DNA from: Prorocentrum cordatum | Taxonomy: Eukaryota > Sar > Dinophyceae > Prorocentrales > Prorocentraceae | DNA: 64,000 nucleotides | Direction: 5' to 3' | Assembly: GCA_963575745.1 (NCBI GenBank) | Contig: CAUYUJ010012669.1 | Span: 94,501 to 158,500 of the forward strand | Shown here: piece after piece, positions 1 through 10,160 of the stretch | Numbering within the stretch: position 1 is the first letter of the stretch | How the letters are laid out: the number at the start of each line of letters is the position of its first letter | The notes under the pieces: generated by a model | Seen by the model: only the letters and a program-made list of their open reading frames with translations | What the model was told of the DNA's origin: nothing | The model's database searches: none | Position numbers and translations under genes: made by a program

Positions 1-175
1 AGGAGGAGGAGGAGGGAGGAGGAGGAGGAGGACGAGGAGGAGGAGGAGGAGGAGGAGGAGGAGGAGGAGGAGGAGGAGGAGGAGAGGAGGGAGGAGGAGG
101 AGGAGGAGGAGGAGGAGGAGAAGGAGGAGGAGGAGGAGGAGGAGGAGGGCGACGAGGACGACGAGGACGAGGAGG
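1..175. repeat. (GAG)n/(GGA)n microsatellite
   Basis: This is nearly uninterrupted GAG/GGA triplets with a few GAC variants towards the right end. Open frames through it encode only Glu, Arg or Gly runs and are not genes. It may lie in an intron upstream of the fibronectin type III exon at 693. Confidence 0.95.
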
Positions 176-414
176 TTGTCAAATCGCCACCCCAAAGTCT
201 CAAATCGTGACCCCCGGAGGTCCCCCGAAGTCCCCGAAGGCCCCCCGAAATCCCACGAGGTCCCAGCGGTCCCAACGGTCCCCCGGAGGTCCCCGGAGAT
301 CCCCGGAGATCCCCGGAGGCTCCCAGAGACCCGAAAAAGGCAAACAAAATCCAATATCCGCCCGAAGCTGTCTGAAATGTCTCGTCGATCCTCGAGGAGG
401 GCCGAGGGCAACAC

Positions 415-560
415 TTATGAGGAGGAGGAGGAGGAGGAGGAGGAGGAGGAGGAGGAGGAGGAGGAGGAGGACGAGGACGAGGAGGAGGAGGAGGAGGAGG
501 AGGAGAAGAAGGAGGAGGACAAGGAGGAGGATGAGGAGGAGGAGGAGGAGGACGACGACG
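415..560. repeat. (GAG)n microsatellite
   Basis: This is a second GAG/GAC run, separated from the first by about 240 bases of CCCCGGAGGTCCCC-type GC-rich repeat (185-330). Acidic and arginine-rich frames across it are composition artefacts. Confidence 0.95.
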
Positions 561-692
561 ACACTGCTCTTGCAGTCCCCCCCACTCCCCACCGACGACG
601 ATACGGTGGGGGCGCAGAGGCCGCCTGCGTGGCCGGCGGGGGCCTCCCCGCCGCAACGTCTGCCGCCGTCCGTTGCCGCCCGCCGCCCCCAG

Positions 693-804
693 CAGGACCC
701 TGACGTCCGCGAACCTGCGCTGGTCCGCCCCCGCCTCGCTGGGCGCGGGGATCGACACGTACCGGCTGTTCATGAGCGGCCCCGACGACGGCGGTTTCTT
801 CGAG
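693..804 (+). CDS. Exon: first half of a fibronectin type III domain
   Basis: The exon translates to about 37 residues with the B and C strands of a fibronectin type III fold: a LTSANLRWSAP segment with the B-strand Trp, then IDTYRLFMS with the C-strand Tyr. A pyrimidine-rich tract ending in CCCCCAG precedes it. The open frame becomes proline-rich after GGFFE, where an AG|GC donor sits at 804/805. The missing second half of the domain is found at 21075 in the same phase, and the two halves join to a normal-length FN3 domain. The first exon of the domain (strand A) would lie to the left, outside the recognisable sequence. FN3 domains are extracellular or scaffold beta-sandwich modules. The host protein is unknown. 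It may be the upstream part of the SAM-glycosyltransferase gene or a separate gene. Confidence 0.65.
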
Positions 805-1129
805 GCCCGCGGTCGGCCGCCCCCCCCCCCAAGCGAGGCGGGAGTTTATCCATGAGGGGTTCGACCTTCGGAGACGTCGGCAGGCGGTGGATTTGCATAC
901 CGAAATCCTACGGGCATGGATATGGGTATGGATGCAGACATGGATATGGCCATGCTTTCAACATATCAAAGACGCTCACGGCGAATCACCGCCGCCCACT
1001 GCCTCTTGGAATTGCCCACATGGCAGAGCGTTGTGGCAAGAGCTCTGCCAAGCTATTGGACCATGTGTTTCCCCAGCCGTTGTGGAAACCTTTCGAGGAA
1101 CACTTGGGATAGGATAGCGGAGATTATCA

Positions 1130-1505
1130 GGAGGATGATGAGGAAGAGGAGGAGGAGGAGGAGGAGGCGGAGGAGGGGCATCTTAGGAGTCTCTCGGGGA
1201 GCCTCCTGGGGCCTCTTGGAGGCATTTTGGGGACCTCCTTGGGCCTCTTGGGGGCCTTTGGGGCTTCTCGGGGGCTTCTTTTGCCTTAGGGCATTCGTGG
1301 CCCGTCTGACGCCGTCGGCAGCCGTCTTGGGGGCCTCTCTGGGCCGACTTGGGGCCCTCTTGGGGTGCTCCAGAGCCGTCTTAGAGGCCATCTTGGAGGT
1401 CTTGGAGGCCTCTTAGGCCGTCTTGGGGCTCTCTTGGAGCCGCCTTGGGGGGCCTCTTGGGCCGCGCTTGGGCGATCTTTGGAGGCTCTTGGGTCGTCTC
1501 GTGTC
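1130..1505. repeat. GGCC-rich dispersed element, copy at 1.2 kb
   Basis: A short GAG run (1137-1172) leads into about 330 bases built of irregular GGCCTCTTGGG-type units. It ends with CTCTTGGGTCGTCTCG, the same end seen in the copy at 10.1 kb. Frames through it give Leu/Gly/Trp-rich or Pro/Arg/Ser-rich low-complexity peptides that are not genes. Confidence 0.8.
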
Positions 1506-1881
1506 GCTGGAAGGCAGGCAGGACCAGTGTCCTTATGGCAAATCATGGGGGTTGGTGGGTTTCACAGGGCCCTAGAACATATGTTCGGCCCCCACCTGCG
1601 CTGCCCCAGCTCGTGCGATATTCGGATTGGTGTGAGGAGTGCAACCCGTCTTCCCCGCTGCCGCGCCCAAAACTTAGGCTAGGCCGGTACACCGAAAATG
1701 TCCTTTAACAGTTTTAACGCCGTTCCGTGGGGTCACCTAAGCATCAAATTTGGCCCAATTCTCTTCCTTAGGTGACCCCCTCCGCAAGGGCCCAGGCCAG
1801 ACCAGGGGTGTTTGGCCGGGAGCCAGGGGGGGATAAGGAGCTTGGGAATGTGGGGGCTTGCTTGCGCTACGCACCCCGCGC
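1506..1881. other. No gene seen
   Basis: Mixed unique-looking sequence follows the GGCC-rich element. I see no domain, RNA gene or repeat here apart from the short echo of a GGTCACCTAAG motif near 1731 and its inverse near 1772. Confidence 0.6.
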
Positions 1882-1903
1882 CCGACAACCATTTTGGCTC
1901 GAG
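1882..1903 (+). other. Decayed spliced-leader relic
   Basis: The segment contains ACCATTTTGGCTCGAG, which matches the 3' two thirds of the dinoflagellate spliced leader (CCATTTTGGCTCAAG) with one change. The 5' part CCGACAA differs by about three positions and one inserted base. It lies just upstream of the retroelement coding region on the same strand, as does the perfect leader at 4473 in front of LINE-1. I read it as the 5' end of an old trans-spliced transcript that was reverse-transcribed. A chance match cannot be ruled out. Confidence 0.5.
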
Positions 1904-4094
1904 CCGGGGATTTATGGCGCAAGTCGTACAAGCATGTAGCTTTGGGCAAACAGCACCGGCCTTCTGGGGCCAGGGATGCGGCGGCGAGCCTGGTGCCCGA
2001 AGGTATCGGCAAGGATGCGCTTGAAGCCGCGGCCGCGCAGCTCGAGCACCCGTTCGCCTCGGACCCGCAGCTCGAGCTGGACCTCCTGTTCGTGATCCGC
2101 GGCTACGTGCGCGAGGGCCCAAGCACCAGGCGAACGAGGGCACAGAACATGCAGATTCTGAAGTAAGCTGCGGAAGCGGTGCGCGAACCGGATAACGCGC
2201 TGCTGGTCCAACGGCATTGCTCGATCGAGGGCGCCCCGGGCGTGCGGCCTCTGTTCGTTGCCCGGCACCCTCCTCGTGGTGCTCATGCAGTGGCCCGACA
2301 AGGTGTTGCCGTTGAGGTTGGCCGACGGGTTCGAAATTGCGGGCGACATTGCGCCTGGGGCATCTACCGGCCGATTGAGCAACAGCAGGTCGGTAAACCC
2401 ATTGCGCTCGAAAGCGACGACGCGCTCTTCGGGCGCAGCGCTGAGGCCTTCATTGACAAGCTCGAGAGCCGCGCGGATCCAGACGACATGACGCAGATCA
2501 TATGGGACCTGACTTTGGAGGAGGTCAACGAGAGTCGCGCTGACCCGCCGCTGACTCGCGAGCAGCTGCGCCAGCAATTTGGAGTATGAGGGGCGCGTCC
2601 TCTCCCGCGCAGCGTAATCGAACAACATGGCGATTACCGGTGTATAGATGGTGGGAGGCGCCCAAAGACGAATGCCTTATAGCGTGCGCGAAGCCATCAT
2701 GCACGTGCCAGCCTTCATCCTGGCACAGATGGCCCGCTACTTCGCCCAGGAGGCGTTCGCTGCATACGGGAAGTTGCCTGAATGGTTCCACCTGCAGGCA
2801 GTCGTGGAGGACTGGTGGAAGGGCTACAGGCAGCTGTTCCCGTGCAGGAAACATGTGGGCCTCGTGGTGGTAGCCGTGCTGCACCCCGTAGAGCGGCGCT
2901 GGCTAAACGTAGTTCTGCGGGGGCTCCCCTTCGGGCTTGGCGCGGCGGTGAACCAGTTTAACCGCGCGCCAGCAGTCTTGACGGCGGCAGCCCGCCGGAT
3001 TCTGTTCATTATGTGTGCGCATTATGTCGACGATAACGGCATTCTGGAGCTCACTGGCCTGCACGGCGACGGGCCAGCAGCGTTCCAGCGCCTGTGCAGG
3101 CTGGCGGGGGCCCACTTACCCGCTAAGAAACGCAAGCCGGAGACGGCAATGCCTGTCCTCCTTCGCGCGTTGACGGATTTGGCCTCGATTATCAACGACT
3201 GTGCAGTCGCATATGGCCCGAAGCCAGGGGCGCGAGAAGCGTTCGAAAAGGAAATGGCGTTAGTGTGGGAAAGAGGCGAGCTGACTTCTGGACAGGCTTC
3301 GCATTTACGCGTTGTGCTCAGCTGGCTGGATTCGAGCTGCATAGGCAGGCTGTGCAGGGCCGCCCTGAGCGCCCTCGTAGCGCGGCAGTACTACGATGGC
3401 ACAACAGCCATACCAGAACGGTCAAACCTCCACGCTTCTCGTCGGTACCTCCAGGCGGCGGTTCGTTATGCGCCAGCCACGCCGCTTCCACTGCTGGCGC
3501 CGCCGCGGCGGCCGATATAAGTGTTAGTAGTGTACACCGATGCTTCCCTAGAGGGTGGGCGGCTGCGCATTGGTGCGAAGGTGTTCGTACCAGGGCGTCA
3601 CCCGACTGTTATCGTCTACGACCCGTCCTCGCAGATGGCCGGGTGGTGGTGCGGCCGCTCCGCTCACATCATCAATCAGGGGGAACTGTTGGCAGCGCCG
3701 CTGCTGGCCAGTACAGGTCCAGACATGTTGCAGGCGCGAGAGATTTTGTGGTTTGCAAACAACAGAAATGCCGCTTCCGCACTTATGAAGGCGGGATCGC
3801 CGACGGAGACCATGGGGCGGATGGCGTTCATTGCTCCCGCTGCGCTCACGTGCCTGCGCGCGCGGATCTGGACAGACTTGGTCCCGATCGATGACAATCC
3901 GGCCGACGAGCAGGGGCGGGCTGCAGGACTCGTTGTTGGCCCCTCACGTACAGAGTGGAGCCTGGGACGTGGTAGAGCCAATGCCTCCGGAGACGCGCGA
4001 ATTAGATTACGAATCGTTGTGGGCGCACACGGCCGAGGCAAGGAAAATAATCTTGTGTCTCCCCACGTTCGATGAGGCCCTTGCTTCCGTCTAG
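1904..4094 (+). pseudogene. Decayed reverse transcriptase-RNase H retroelement (DIRS/Ty3-like)
   Basis: Coding homology runs through several frames. Near 2400-2590 an N-terminal segment reads IIWDLTLEEVNESRADPPLT. Next comes a reverse-transcriptase palm (2648-3520) with LPFGLGAAVNQFNRAP and the catalytic YVDD at about 3023-3034. An RNase H domain follows (3521-3940) with TDAS (first Asp), INQGELLA (Glu), WFANNRNA and a late IDDNPAD. The third catalytic Asp, normally in a FxDN motif, reads FANN, so RNase H is probably dead. Frame switches occur near 2588, 3520 and 3940, and the C-terminal tail (PPETRELDYESLWAHTAEA) is in another frame. No integrase, tyrosine recombinase or LTR was recognised, so the class is uncertain. 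A decayed spliced leader precedes it at 1882. Confidence 0.7.
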
Positions 4095-4453
4095 AATCTC
4101 AGTGCGCGCTCAGCGCGCGTGCGTTCAGTATCATCTGAGCGTGGCAGCGCTGGGGGAGCCCAGTTGCAGCGTTGGGAGTGTGTGGCTCCGATCCGTGGAG
4201 GCCGCATTTCGCCCGAAGGCCGCATAGTAGCCCTGCCAGGGCTTGCGGCCAGGCTCGTGCCGCGCCTCAGCATAGCCTACCGGTTGCAGGGGCTGCGCGC
4301 GGGTCCAGTCGGGCACGTCCCAAAGCTTGCAGCTATGGTCAGAGCGCCTTGCGGCCGGGCCAGCGCGTCCACGTGCCGCGCAGCCAGGCCCGGGCGCCGT
4401 AACGGGCTCATCCAGGGAACCCGCCGACACGCATGGTATGCCCAAATCCTTCC
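4095..4453. other. No gene seen; 3' flank of the RT-RNase H element
   Basis: GC-rich sequence with no recognisable protein or repeat. Its last part (from about 4437, GCCCAAATCCTTCCAACACC) resembles the AT-richer core of the GGCC-rich elements (compare 14008-14027). The 3' boundary of the decayed retroelement is therefore probably near 4437. Confidence 0.5.
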
Positions 4454-4473
4454 AACACCGACGACAAATCAAT
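4454..4473. repeat. Left target-site duplication of LINE-1
   Basis: These 20 bases (beginning AACACCGACGAC and ending AAATCAAT) recur exactly at 9777-9796, directly after the poly(A) of LINE-1. They sit directly before the spliced leader at the 5' end. Identity over 20 bp marks a recent, full-length target-primed insertion. Confidence 0.95.
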
Positions 4474-4494
4474 CCGTAGCCATTTTGGCTCAAG
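4473..4494 (+). other. Perfect dinoflagellate spliced-leader sequence
   Basis: The 22 bases match the consensus dinoflagellate leader, whose core is CCGTAGCCATTTTGG followed by CTCAAG. This leader is trans-spliced onto nuclear mRNAs of all dinoflagellates. It is followed by TTCGAAAC rather than a GT donor, so this is not an SL RNA gene. It is the leader carried on a reverse-transcribed mRNA. The first base (4473) is shared with the target duplication. It diagnoses the organism group and defines the 5' end of LINE-1. Confidence 0.95.
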
Positions 4495-4657
4495 TTCGAA
4501 ACGCGCGGCCTGGCGCTTCGAGCTTGGTCGCAGCAGAGGGCCTGGCTCGAGGGCTGCCGCCCTTCCAGGATCGCTTCTTTCGACCACAGGCACCAACATT
4601 TTCAGTTTCACGCATTTGCGTACCGTTCACTCGTGCTGCTCAGTTTGCCTCGGCGCG

Positions 4658-5912
4658 ATGGCTCCCAGGGGTGTGAGGAAGGATCCGAAGGCAACCCGCG
4701 CGGAGAAGAAGGCAGCGAAGGGGCGCTCGTCGTCCAGCCCGCTGCGCAACACCTCCAGCAGCCCGACGCACGAGCGCAGGAGGCCCCCCAGCACGTCGCC
4801 GTCGAGACGCCGTATCACTTCCAGTGGCAGCAGTGATAGGCGCTCCCACAGTCGCAGTCGGAACGGCGGCAGTGATGATGATGGCTTCCGCCAGATCTAC
4901 CCGCGCCAGACCAACGCGACGATTATGGAAATCAAAATTGACTCCATCCTCGACTCGATCAAGACTCTTGCGGGCGCCGTCCACTCCTCGCACCAGGAGA
5001 TGGCCCAGCTCCAGCAGGAGGTTGAGATATCCAACAAGCGCTGCGCGGACCTTGCCACCCAGATGAGCTCTCTCGCGAGCCAGGTTCAGTCGTCATCTGC
5101 CCACGCGGACCTGCAGATGAAAGACTTGCAGCAGCAGATTTGACAATATGCACGGCAGGCTCTGTCAATGTGAAAGCACTCCGACGCCCATGGGTGGTGA
5201 AGGAATGGACATGGACCCCCAGCCCTCCGTCGTGCAGCAGAGGATCAGAGCCATCGAGGACCAACTCTCCAAGATCACGAAGAGCCCCAAGCCACTCAAG
5301 CCATCTTCGGAGACTCGAATTTCTGCCATGGAACGTGCGCATCGGATCGTGATTGTCGGCGTCCCCCGCAAGATGACGCAGGCTACCCTTCGTGCTGCTG
5401 CAGGCTTATTTCTTCAAGCTGGCGTTCCTCAAGGGCGACCTCAGCCGGTTGTTCGCGCCTTTGACATGACTAAGAAAGTGACCTTGGACTTCGCGGACTC
5501 GACGAAAGCTTCGGACGTCCTGACCAACATTGCAGCTGCTCAACCGATCCGCTGCCCCGACCCTGTCTTCCCTGGCCAGTTCCTCGAGCTCCGCGCCAAG
5601 AGGGACATGGAGCCTGGCACTCGCCTCCTCTTCCTTGCCATGGGCAAGATTCGGGGGCTCTTGGCGGCAGCGATGCGGCCCCTCCAGAAGGAGATGGGCT
5701 CGAACGGCCTCGGCGGTGACATCTACGTGCTTCGCGCGCCCGAGGGCCCCGTCATCCTGTTCCACGTCTCCATCGACAGTAGTGGAGTGAAACCAGTGGT
5801 CGCACTTCAATATGAGCCTGAACAGTTTGCGGGGTTTCACGCCACTGTCACTCCTCTCCTTGATCAGATCAAGGATGGGGTGGCCCACCTGAACGCTTCG
5901 CTTCCCTTTTGA
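4658..5912 (+). pseudogene. LINE-1 ORF1 protein, one frameshift
   Basis: The ATG at 4658 (MAPRGVRKD) opens a basic, Ser/Arg-rich N-terminus of about 70 residues. Then comes a heptad-rich segment (MEIKIDSILDSIKTLAG to ADLQMKDLQQQ) that should form a coiled coil. This frame stops at 5143. The protein continues in the next frame (about 5139-5912) with RIRAIEDQLSKI and then a compact RRM-like region (RIVIVGVPRKMTQATLR, RAFDMTKKVTLDF, GDIYVLRAPEGPVILF). A coiled coil plus RRM-like fold is the usual plan of LINE ORF1 RNA-binding proteins that trimerise and coat element RNA. The single shift near 5137 may be decay or a sequencing error. Confidence 0.8.
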
Positions 5913-5937
5913 GGAATCTCGAGGCGAGCCCTGGGCT

Positions 5938-8900
5938 GTGGGCGCAGCTGCCTGGTCACAGCATGTGCTGTGCAACTTTGCTGCGAGCCCTGTCGGGCAA
6001 GCTTCTCCGCCTGGCCCCCTGGCTCTTAGCGGTGCTCCGTGCGCTGAAGATGTGCCCTTGGCTGTGGGTGCGGCCCTCCCTGTGCGGGTGCTCCTGTCTG
6101 TGGATGCTGCGAGCCAGGGTCTGCCTCCTCGTGATTCATCTGTCGGGCCCTTCCCCTTTTTCCCCTCCTCCTCCCTGAAGATCGGTTCTTGGAACACTCA
6201 TGCTCTCTTTGCAGCGGTTCGCAGTCAGAGTGTCAAAGCCCCTGCTCGTCACGCACGTTTCCTCAAGTACGCAAAGCAGCTCACTGTTCTTTGCGCACAA
6301 GAGTGTCATGGTCACGTTGCTGATATCAATGAGCTGCAGTGTGAGCTTCGAGGTTTTGAGATCGGTCACTCGCTCTTCGCTGACTCTTGCTCGGGAAGGG
6401 GGCGTCCTCGCATGCGTCCAGCCATCCCTCTGCAAGTCGTTCTCGTCCATTGTCCACACTCCCATCGTTGAAGGGCGCATTCTGAAGTCTTACCTCTCGG
6501 GGCCCAATGGCGACCTCTGCATCATAAACGTTCACATGCCAAATACTAGCGACCTTCTCACCATCTATGCAAGAGCACTGCGTGACATCATCGTCTCCCT
6601 CCCCTCTCCCACGGCATGCGCTACTGTTCTGATAGGCGACTGGAACTTTGCGCTGTCTGCTGACGGTCGTTTGAGAGCGGACGGCAGTGGATGGTCATCT
6701 GGGGATGACTCGCACACGAAGCTTTTCTTTCGGCACGGCGCGCAGTGGACCGAACTTTACCAATCCGAGGACACAAGGCGGGAGGTCAGGGAGGGCACGA
6801 TAGTTCACACTGCACGTTTTGATCGAGCTTACTGCACGCTGCCGCCTGCTCTGCTGGCCGATCTTACTATCAGAGGGGAAACACTTGGGCGGCTACAGTC
6901 GAACATGGTCTCGGACCACATCCCCGTTGTTGTGACCCTCAGCACCTTCAAGCCCCAGGAGGCCCCCAAGAAGCTCCCGAAGTGGCTGGCCCGTCACCCC
7001 TTCTTTCGGGGCATCCTGGAGCCCGCGATTTCCGCCCTCTACGGCTTGGACTTGAATCCCTGGGACCGCTTGGGCCGCATCAAAAACCTGATGTTTGAAG
7101 TCGCTGAAGAGGTTCGGTCACAATTAGCGTCCCAGCCAGCGGAGACGACGGAGGCCAAGCACTTCAGAACCCTCCAGGCTCTCCGGGCGTGGCGCGCTGG
7201 TGATGAGTCGCGCGTGCGTCTCGCCGTTCGCTCTTATCCTGCTCTAGCCGCACATTTTCCATCCCCTGATCTTCGCGATGCCCGCATTCTCGCTCTCTGC
7301 CAGCATGCTCAGTATCTGCGCATCACATTGCTCACGGAGGAAGGGCGAGAGCTGGAGGCAGGTGCCGCGAATATCTCTGAGGATGCCCTTGACAGTGCCC
7401 GCAAAAAAAGGTCAATAATCGTAAAGAGCTCTGGAGGGAAATGAAGCGACGCACCTGGCTCCAGGGCGCCCTCTCGGAAACTGGCGCACCGAGTTCTTCG
7501 GGGGCCGAAGCTGCTGGCGCTCTTCTGCAGCACTGGAAAGGGGGTTTTTGCGGCCACCGAGGTGGGCGCCTCGCTTTGGCCTGAGCTCTCTCGTTTCATC
7601 AAGCCGCTGTCTGTCCCTGCCAACGCCACCTTTAACGAGCTTCAGGAGGAGGGATGGATCTTGGGAGAGATTGAGTGGGATGACTTGATACACCGTAAGC
7701 TTGACAGCATGCCTGGGGAGGACGGCATTCCCTACTCTGCCTGGAGGGTACCTGCTGCCAGGAACGCCCTGTATGAGTGCTACTGCCGTCTGTTCACTCA
7801 CCCGACCTCGGGCATTCCTGACGACATGAAAAGTGCCATCATGATTTTCCTCCCCAAGAAAATCACTGAACAGGAGATCGGGGAGGGTGTCTTTCGAAAG
7901 CCTCAGGTCACGCGACCTCTTAGTATGACGAACACGGATTGCAAGTTTCTCTCTGCTTCCATGACTTGGGCATTATCCAGGAAAGTTGCGTTATCTAACC
8001 TGATACGGAGTCCCCAACAATGTTTCAAGGGGCGGGACATGATTGTGAATGTTATTGAAGCTGAGCTGTTCATTCTTCAGAAGCATATTAAAGATCGGTA
8101 CACGTCTGGATTGGTCCTCACGGACTTCGAGTCCGCCTTCCCATCGACCTTTGTCCCCTGGGTCCTACACGTCCTGGAGAAAGTGAAGGTCCCTGGTGCC
8201 GTCGTCAACTTCTTCAAGGAACTTCATGACAATAACACTGCCACGGTCTCGCTTTTCGGTCGGCTATTGGACAGCTTTGCCATTGAACGAGGCGTACGCC
8301 AGGGGGACCCCAGTTCGATGCTACTGTTCACACTTGCGGCGGAGCCTGTACTTGCGTGGCTGGCCTGGCGCCTGCCCGACCACGTCGAGCTCTCCCTAGC
8401 ATATGCTGACGACTTCTGTTTTGGCCTGAGGTGTCTGTTTGATGGGATAGGCCCTCTCTTTGAGTGCCTACGGAGATTGCAGCCTGCAGTTGGCCTCGCC
8501 CTCAACCTCCCGAAGTGTCAGGTCCTCCTCGCTTACCCCAACCTCAAGGAGCCCCTTCCAGGACCTCCTCTCGGACTTAGGCCACCAGCTGGAGCTTCTA
8601 GAGATCGCGCTCTGTTTGAAATACCTAGGAGTCTGGATTGGGCTGGGGGCGGAAGAGGTTACCTGGGAGGAAAACATCATCAAGCTTCGGAAAAGGACGA
8701 GGGAGATTCGGGACCTTGGTTTGGGGCTCGCCCAGTCGACCGTGCTGTTTAAGGCCTACTGTGTCTCGCTGCTATACTTTATGTCGCAGGTGCACGCGCC
8801 CTCTACCCCGCTCATCAAGACATACCAGGCCTGCGTTCGCTTGTTGACAGCGGGCCCGAATAATGCCCTATCTTATGACATGTGCTGCAACCTCACCCAG

Positions 8901-9755
8901 CTCGGCCTCCCCATAGAGTTTCCTCGCATCACCCTCGTCGCTGCCTCCTCCAGAGCCCGATACATCGCTAGATGCTACGAGTTCCCGAGGCTGCGCCAGC
9001 TCTATGACAGTACCTTCTCTGACGACGATTGGTGCAAAGTGAGGCGGATCGTCGGTTGGAATACCACCTCGTTTGCTGCCAAGCTCTTCTCTTTTAAGGA
9101 CTGGGTTGACCAGAAAAACTTGGAGATCCTTTTTGAGCGCAAGGATATTCAGAAGCAGTATCAAGAAAAGCTGAAGCTATATTTCGTTCCCGCTGACCCC
9201 CCTATCCTGGCGCTCCTCAGAAGGGTGAACAACTGGATCCCTGGCACTTCCCTGGACTCCCTCTCCATCGTCCTTCGTCGTCTCAAGCCCCTGGCGACCA
9301 GGTGCAGCATGTGCGTCCCCCTGTCCGTGATTCGTATCCTGTCACGCTGTGTTTGCACGAGCTCTCGTTTCCATTCCTCACCTCGTGGTTGCCTCTTGGG
9401 ATGCGTGAGCGCCGAGGCCCCCGACTCCGACTTAGATGACGTGAAACACTATCTTCATTGTCCACGTCTTCATCGATTATATCAATCTTGGATGGGTTTT
9501 TGGGCTCCGAGGATTCCTGAGGGTTCGCCCTGGCTAGCCTCCTTTCTTCTGTTTCACGGGTTGGGGCCCGACGCCAGCCTCCTGGCTGCTATGCTATGCG
9601 ATGCTTTTCTTAGCGCACACACGGCCTTCAGCCTGCGCCTCCCTGGCTCGCCTCAGCAAAACTTTGAGGCGCGCTTGCGAGTGCAGGCCCGTCGCCACAA
9701 AGCTTGCCGCCAGCTCTGGGGCCGACAGCAGCTGGAGATGTGGGCTGGTCGGTAG
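5938..9755 (+). pseudogene. LINE-1 ORF2: endonuclease-reverse transcriptase, several frameshifts
   Basis: Segments in successive frames make one polyprotein. The endonuclease begins at about 6178 (KIGSWNTHALF, then LCAQECHG with the catalytic Glu). It continues after a shift near 6395 with GDWNF (about 6640) and VSDHIPV (about 6911). The linker shifts frame near A7 (7406) and near GGGGGTTTTT (7540). The reverse transcriptase covers about 7562-8530: LTDFESAFPS (motif A), RGVRQGDPSSML, LAYADDFCFG (catalytic YADD near 8402). After a shift near 8550 the thumb and C-terminal region (KYLGVWIGLG, HYLHCPRLHRLY) continue to the stop at 9755. The catalytic residues of both enzymes survive. At least four frame breaks make it non-functional as read. 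Endonuclease and RT together perform target-primed reverse transcription. Confidence 0.88.
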
Positions 9756-9776
9756 ATGCCCCCCCCCAAAAAAAAA

Positions 9777-9796
9777 AACACCGACGACAAATCAAT
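9777..9796. repeat. Right target-site duplication of LINE-1
   Basis: Exact second copy of the 20 bases at 4454-4473. Its first one or two A residues merge with the poly(A) tail, so the 5' boundary is uncertain by about two bases. Confidence 0.95.
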
Positions 9797-10160
9797 AATT
9801 GTAGCCTCTTCGGGCCTTCCTGGAGGCCCTCTTGGGGGACTCTTGGGCCGTCTTGGAGACCTCCTGGGGGGCTCCTGGGCAGCCTTGGGCAACCTTAGAA
9901 CCACCTTTCGCCGTCTTGGTGGCCTCCTGGCCCGTCTGACGCCGTGGGAAGCCGTTTGGGGGGGCCTCTTTCGGCCGGCTTGGGGCCTGATTGGGGTGCT
10001 CCAGGGCCGTCCTGGAGGCCATGTTGGGAGTCTTGGATGCCTCTTGGGCCTCTCGTGGGGCCGTCTTGAGGGCCTCTTGGGCCGTTCTGGGGCTATCTTG
10101 AGGGTTCTTGGGGGCTCTTGGGTCGTCTCGGACCGTCGGAGGGCCGAAAAGGAGTGAATT
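9797..10160. repeat. GGCC-rich dispersed element, right part split by LINE-1
   Basis: Directly after the right target duplication the sequence continues AATTGTAGCCTCTTCGGG and then irregular GGCCTCTTGGG units. It ends in GGTCGTCTCGGACCGTCGG and GGCCGAAAAGG (about 10120-10152). The same order of run, CCGAAAAGG and AT-rich core is seen at 14000 and 14350. The ORFs here are low-complexity shadows. Confidence 0.85.

Larger units (their letters stand above)
4474..9776 (+). mobile_element. LINE-1: full-length non-LTR retrotransposon with spliced leader, poly(A) and TSD
   Basis: The element runs from the spliced leader to a tail of 10-11 A residues (9768-9778). It is flanked by a 20-bp duplication (4454-4473, 9777-9796). 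It has a 163-base 5' leader, ORF1 (4658-5912) and ORF2 (about 5938-9755: AP-type endonuclease, reverse transcriptase, C-terminal domain). The ORF2 stop codon is only about 12 bases before the poly(A), so there is almost no 3' UTR. Both ORFs are broken by frameshifts. It landed in the AT-richer core of a GGCC-rich element, whose right part continues from 9797. The intact ends and the leader show that the template was a mature trans-spliced transcript. Confidence 0.92.

Noticed and set aside
1-1112. Long acidic and arginine-rich frames over the GAG runs
   Set aside because: They are translations of a triplet microsatellite in three frames, with no non-repetitive core.
4473-4494. SL RNA gene
   Set aside because: The leader is not followed by a GT donor or an SL RNA body. 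It is joined to the LINE-1 5' leader and flanked by a target duplication.
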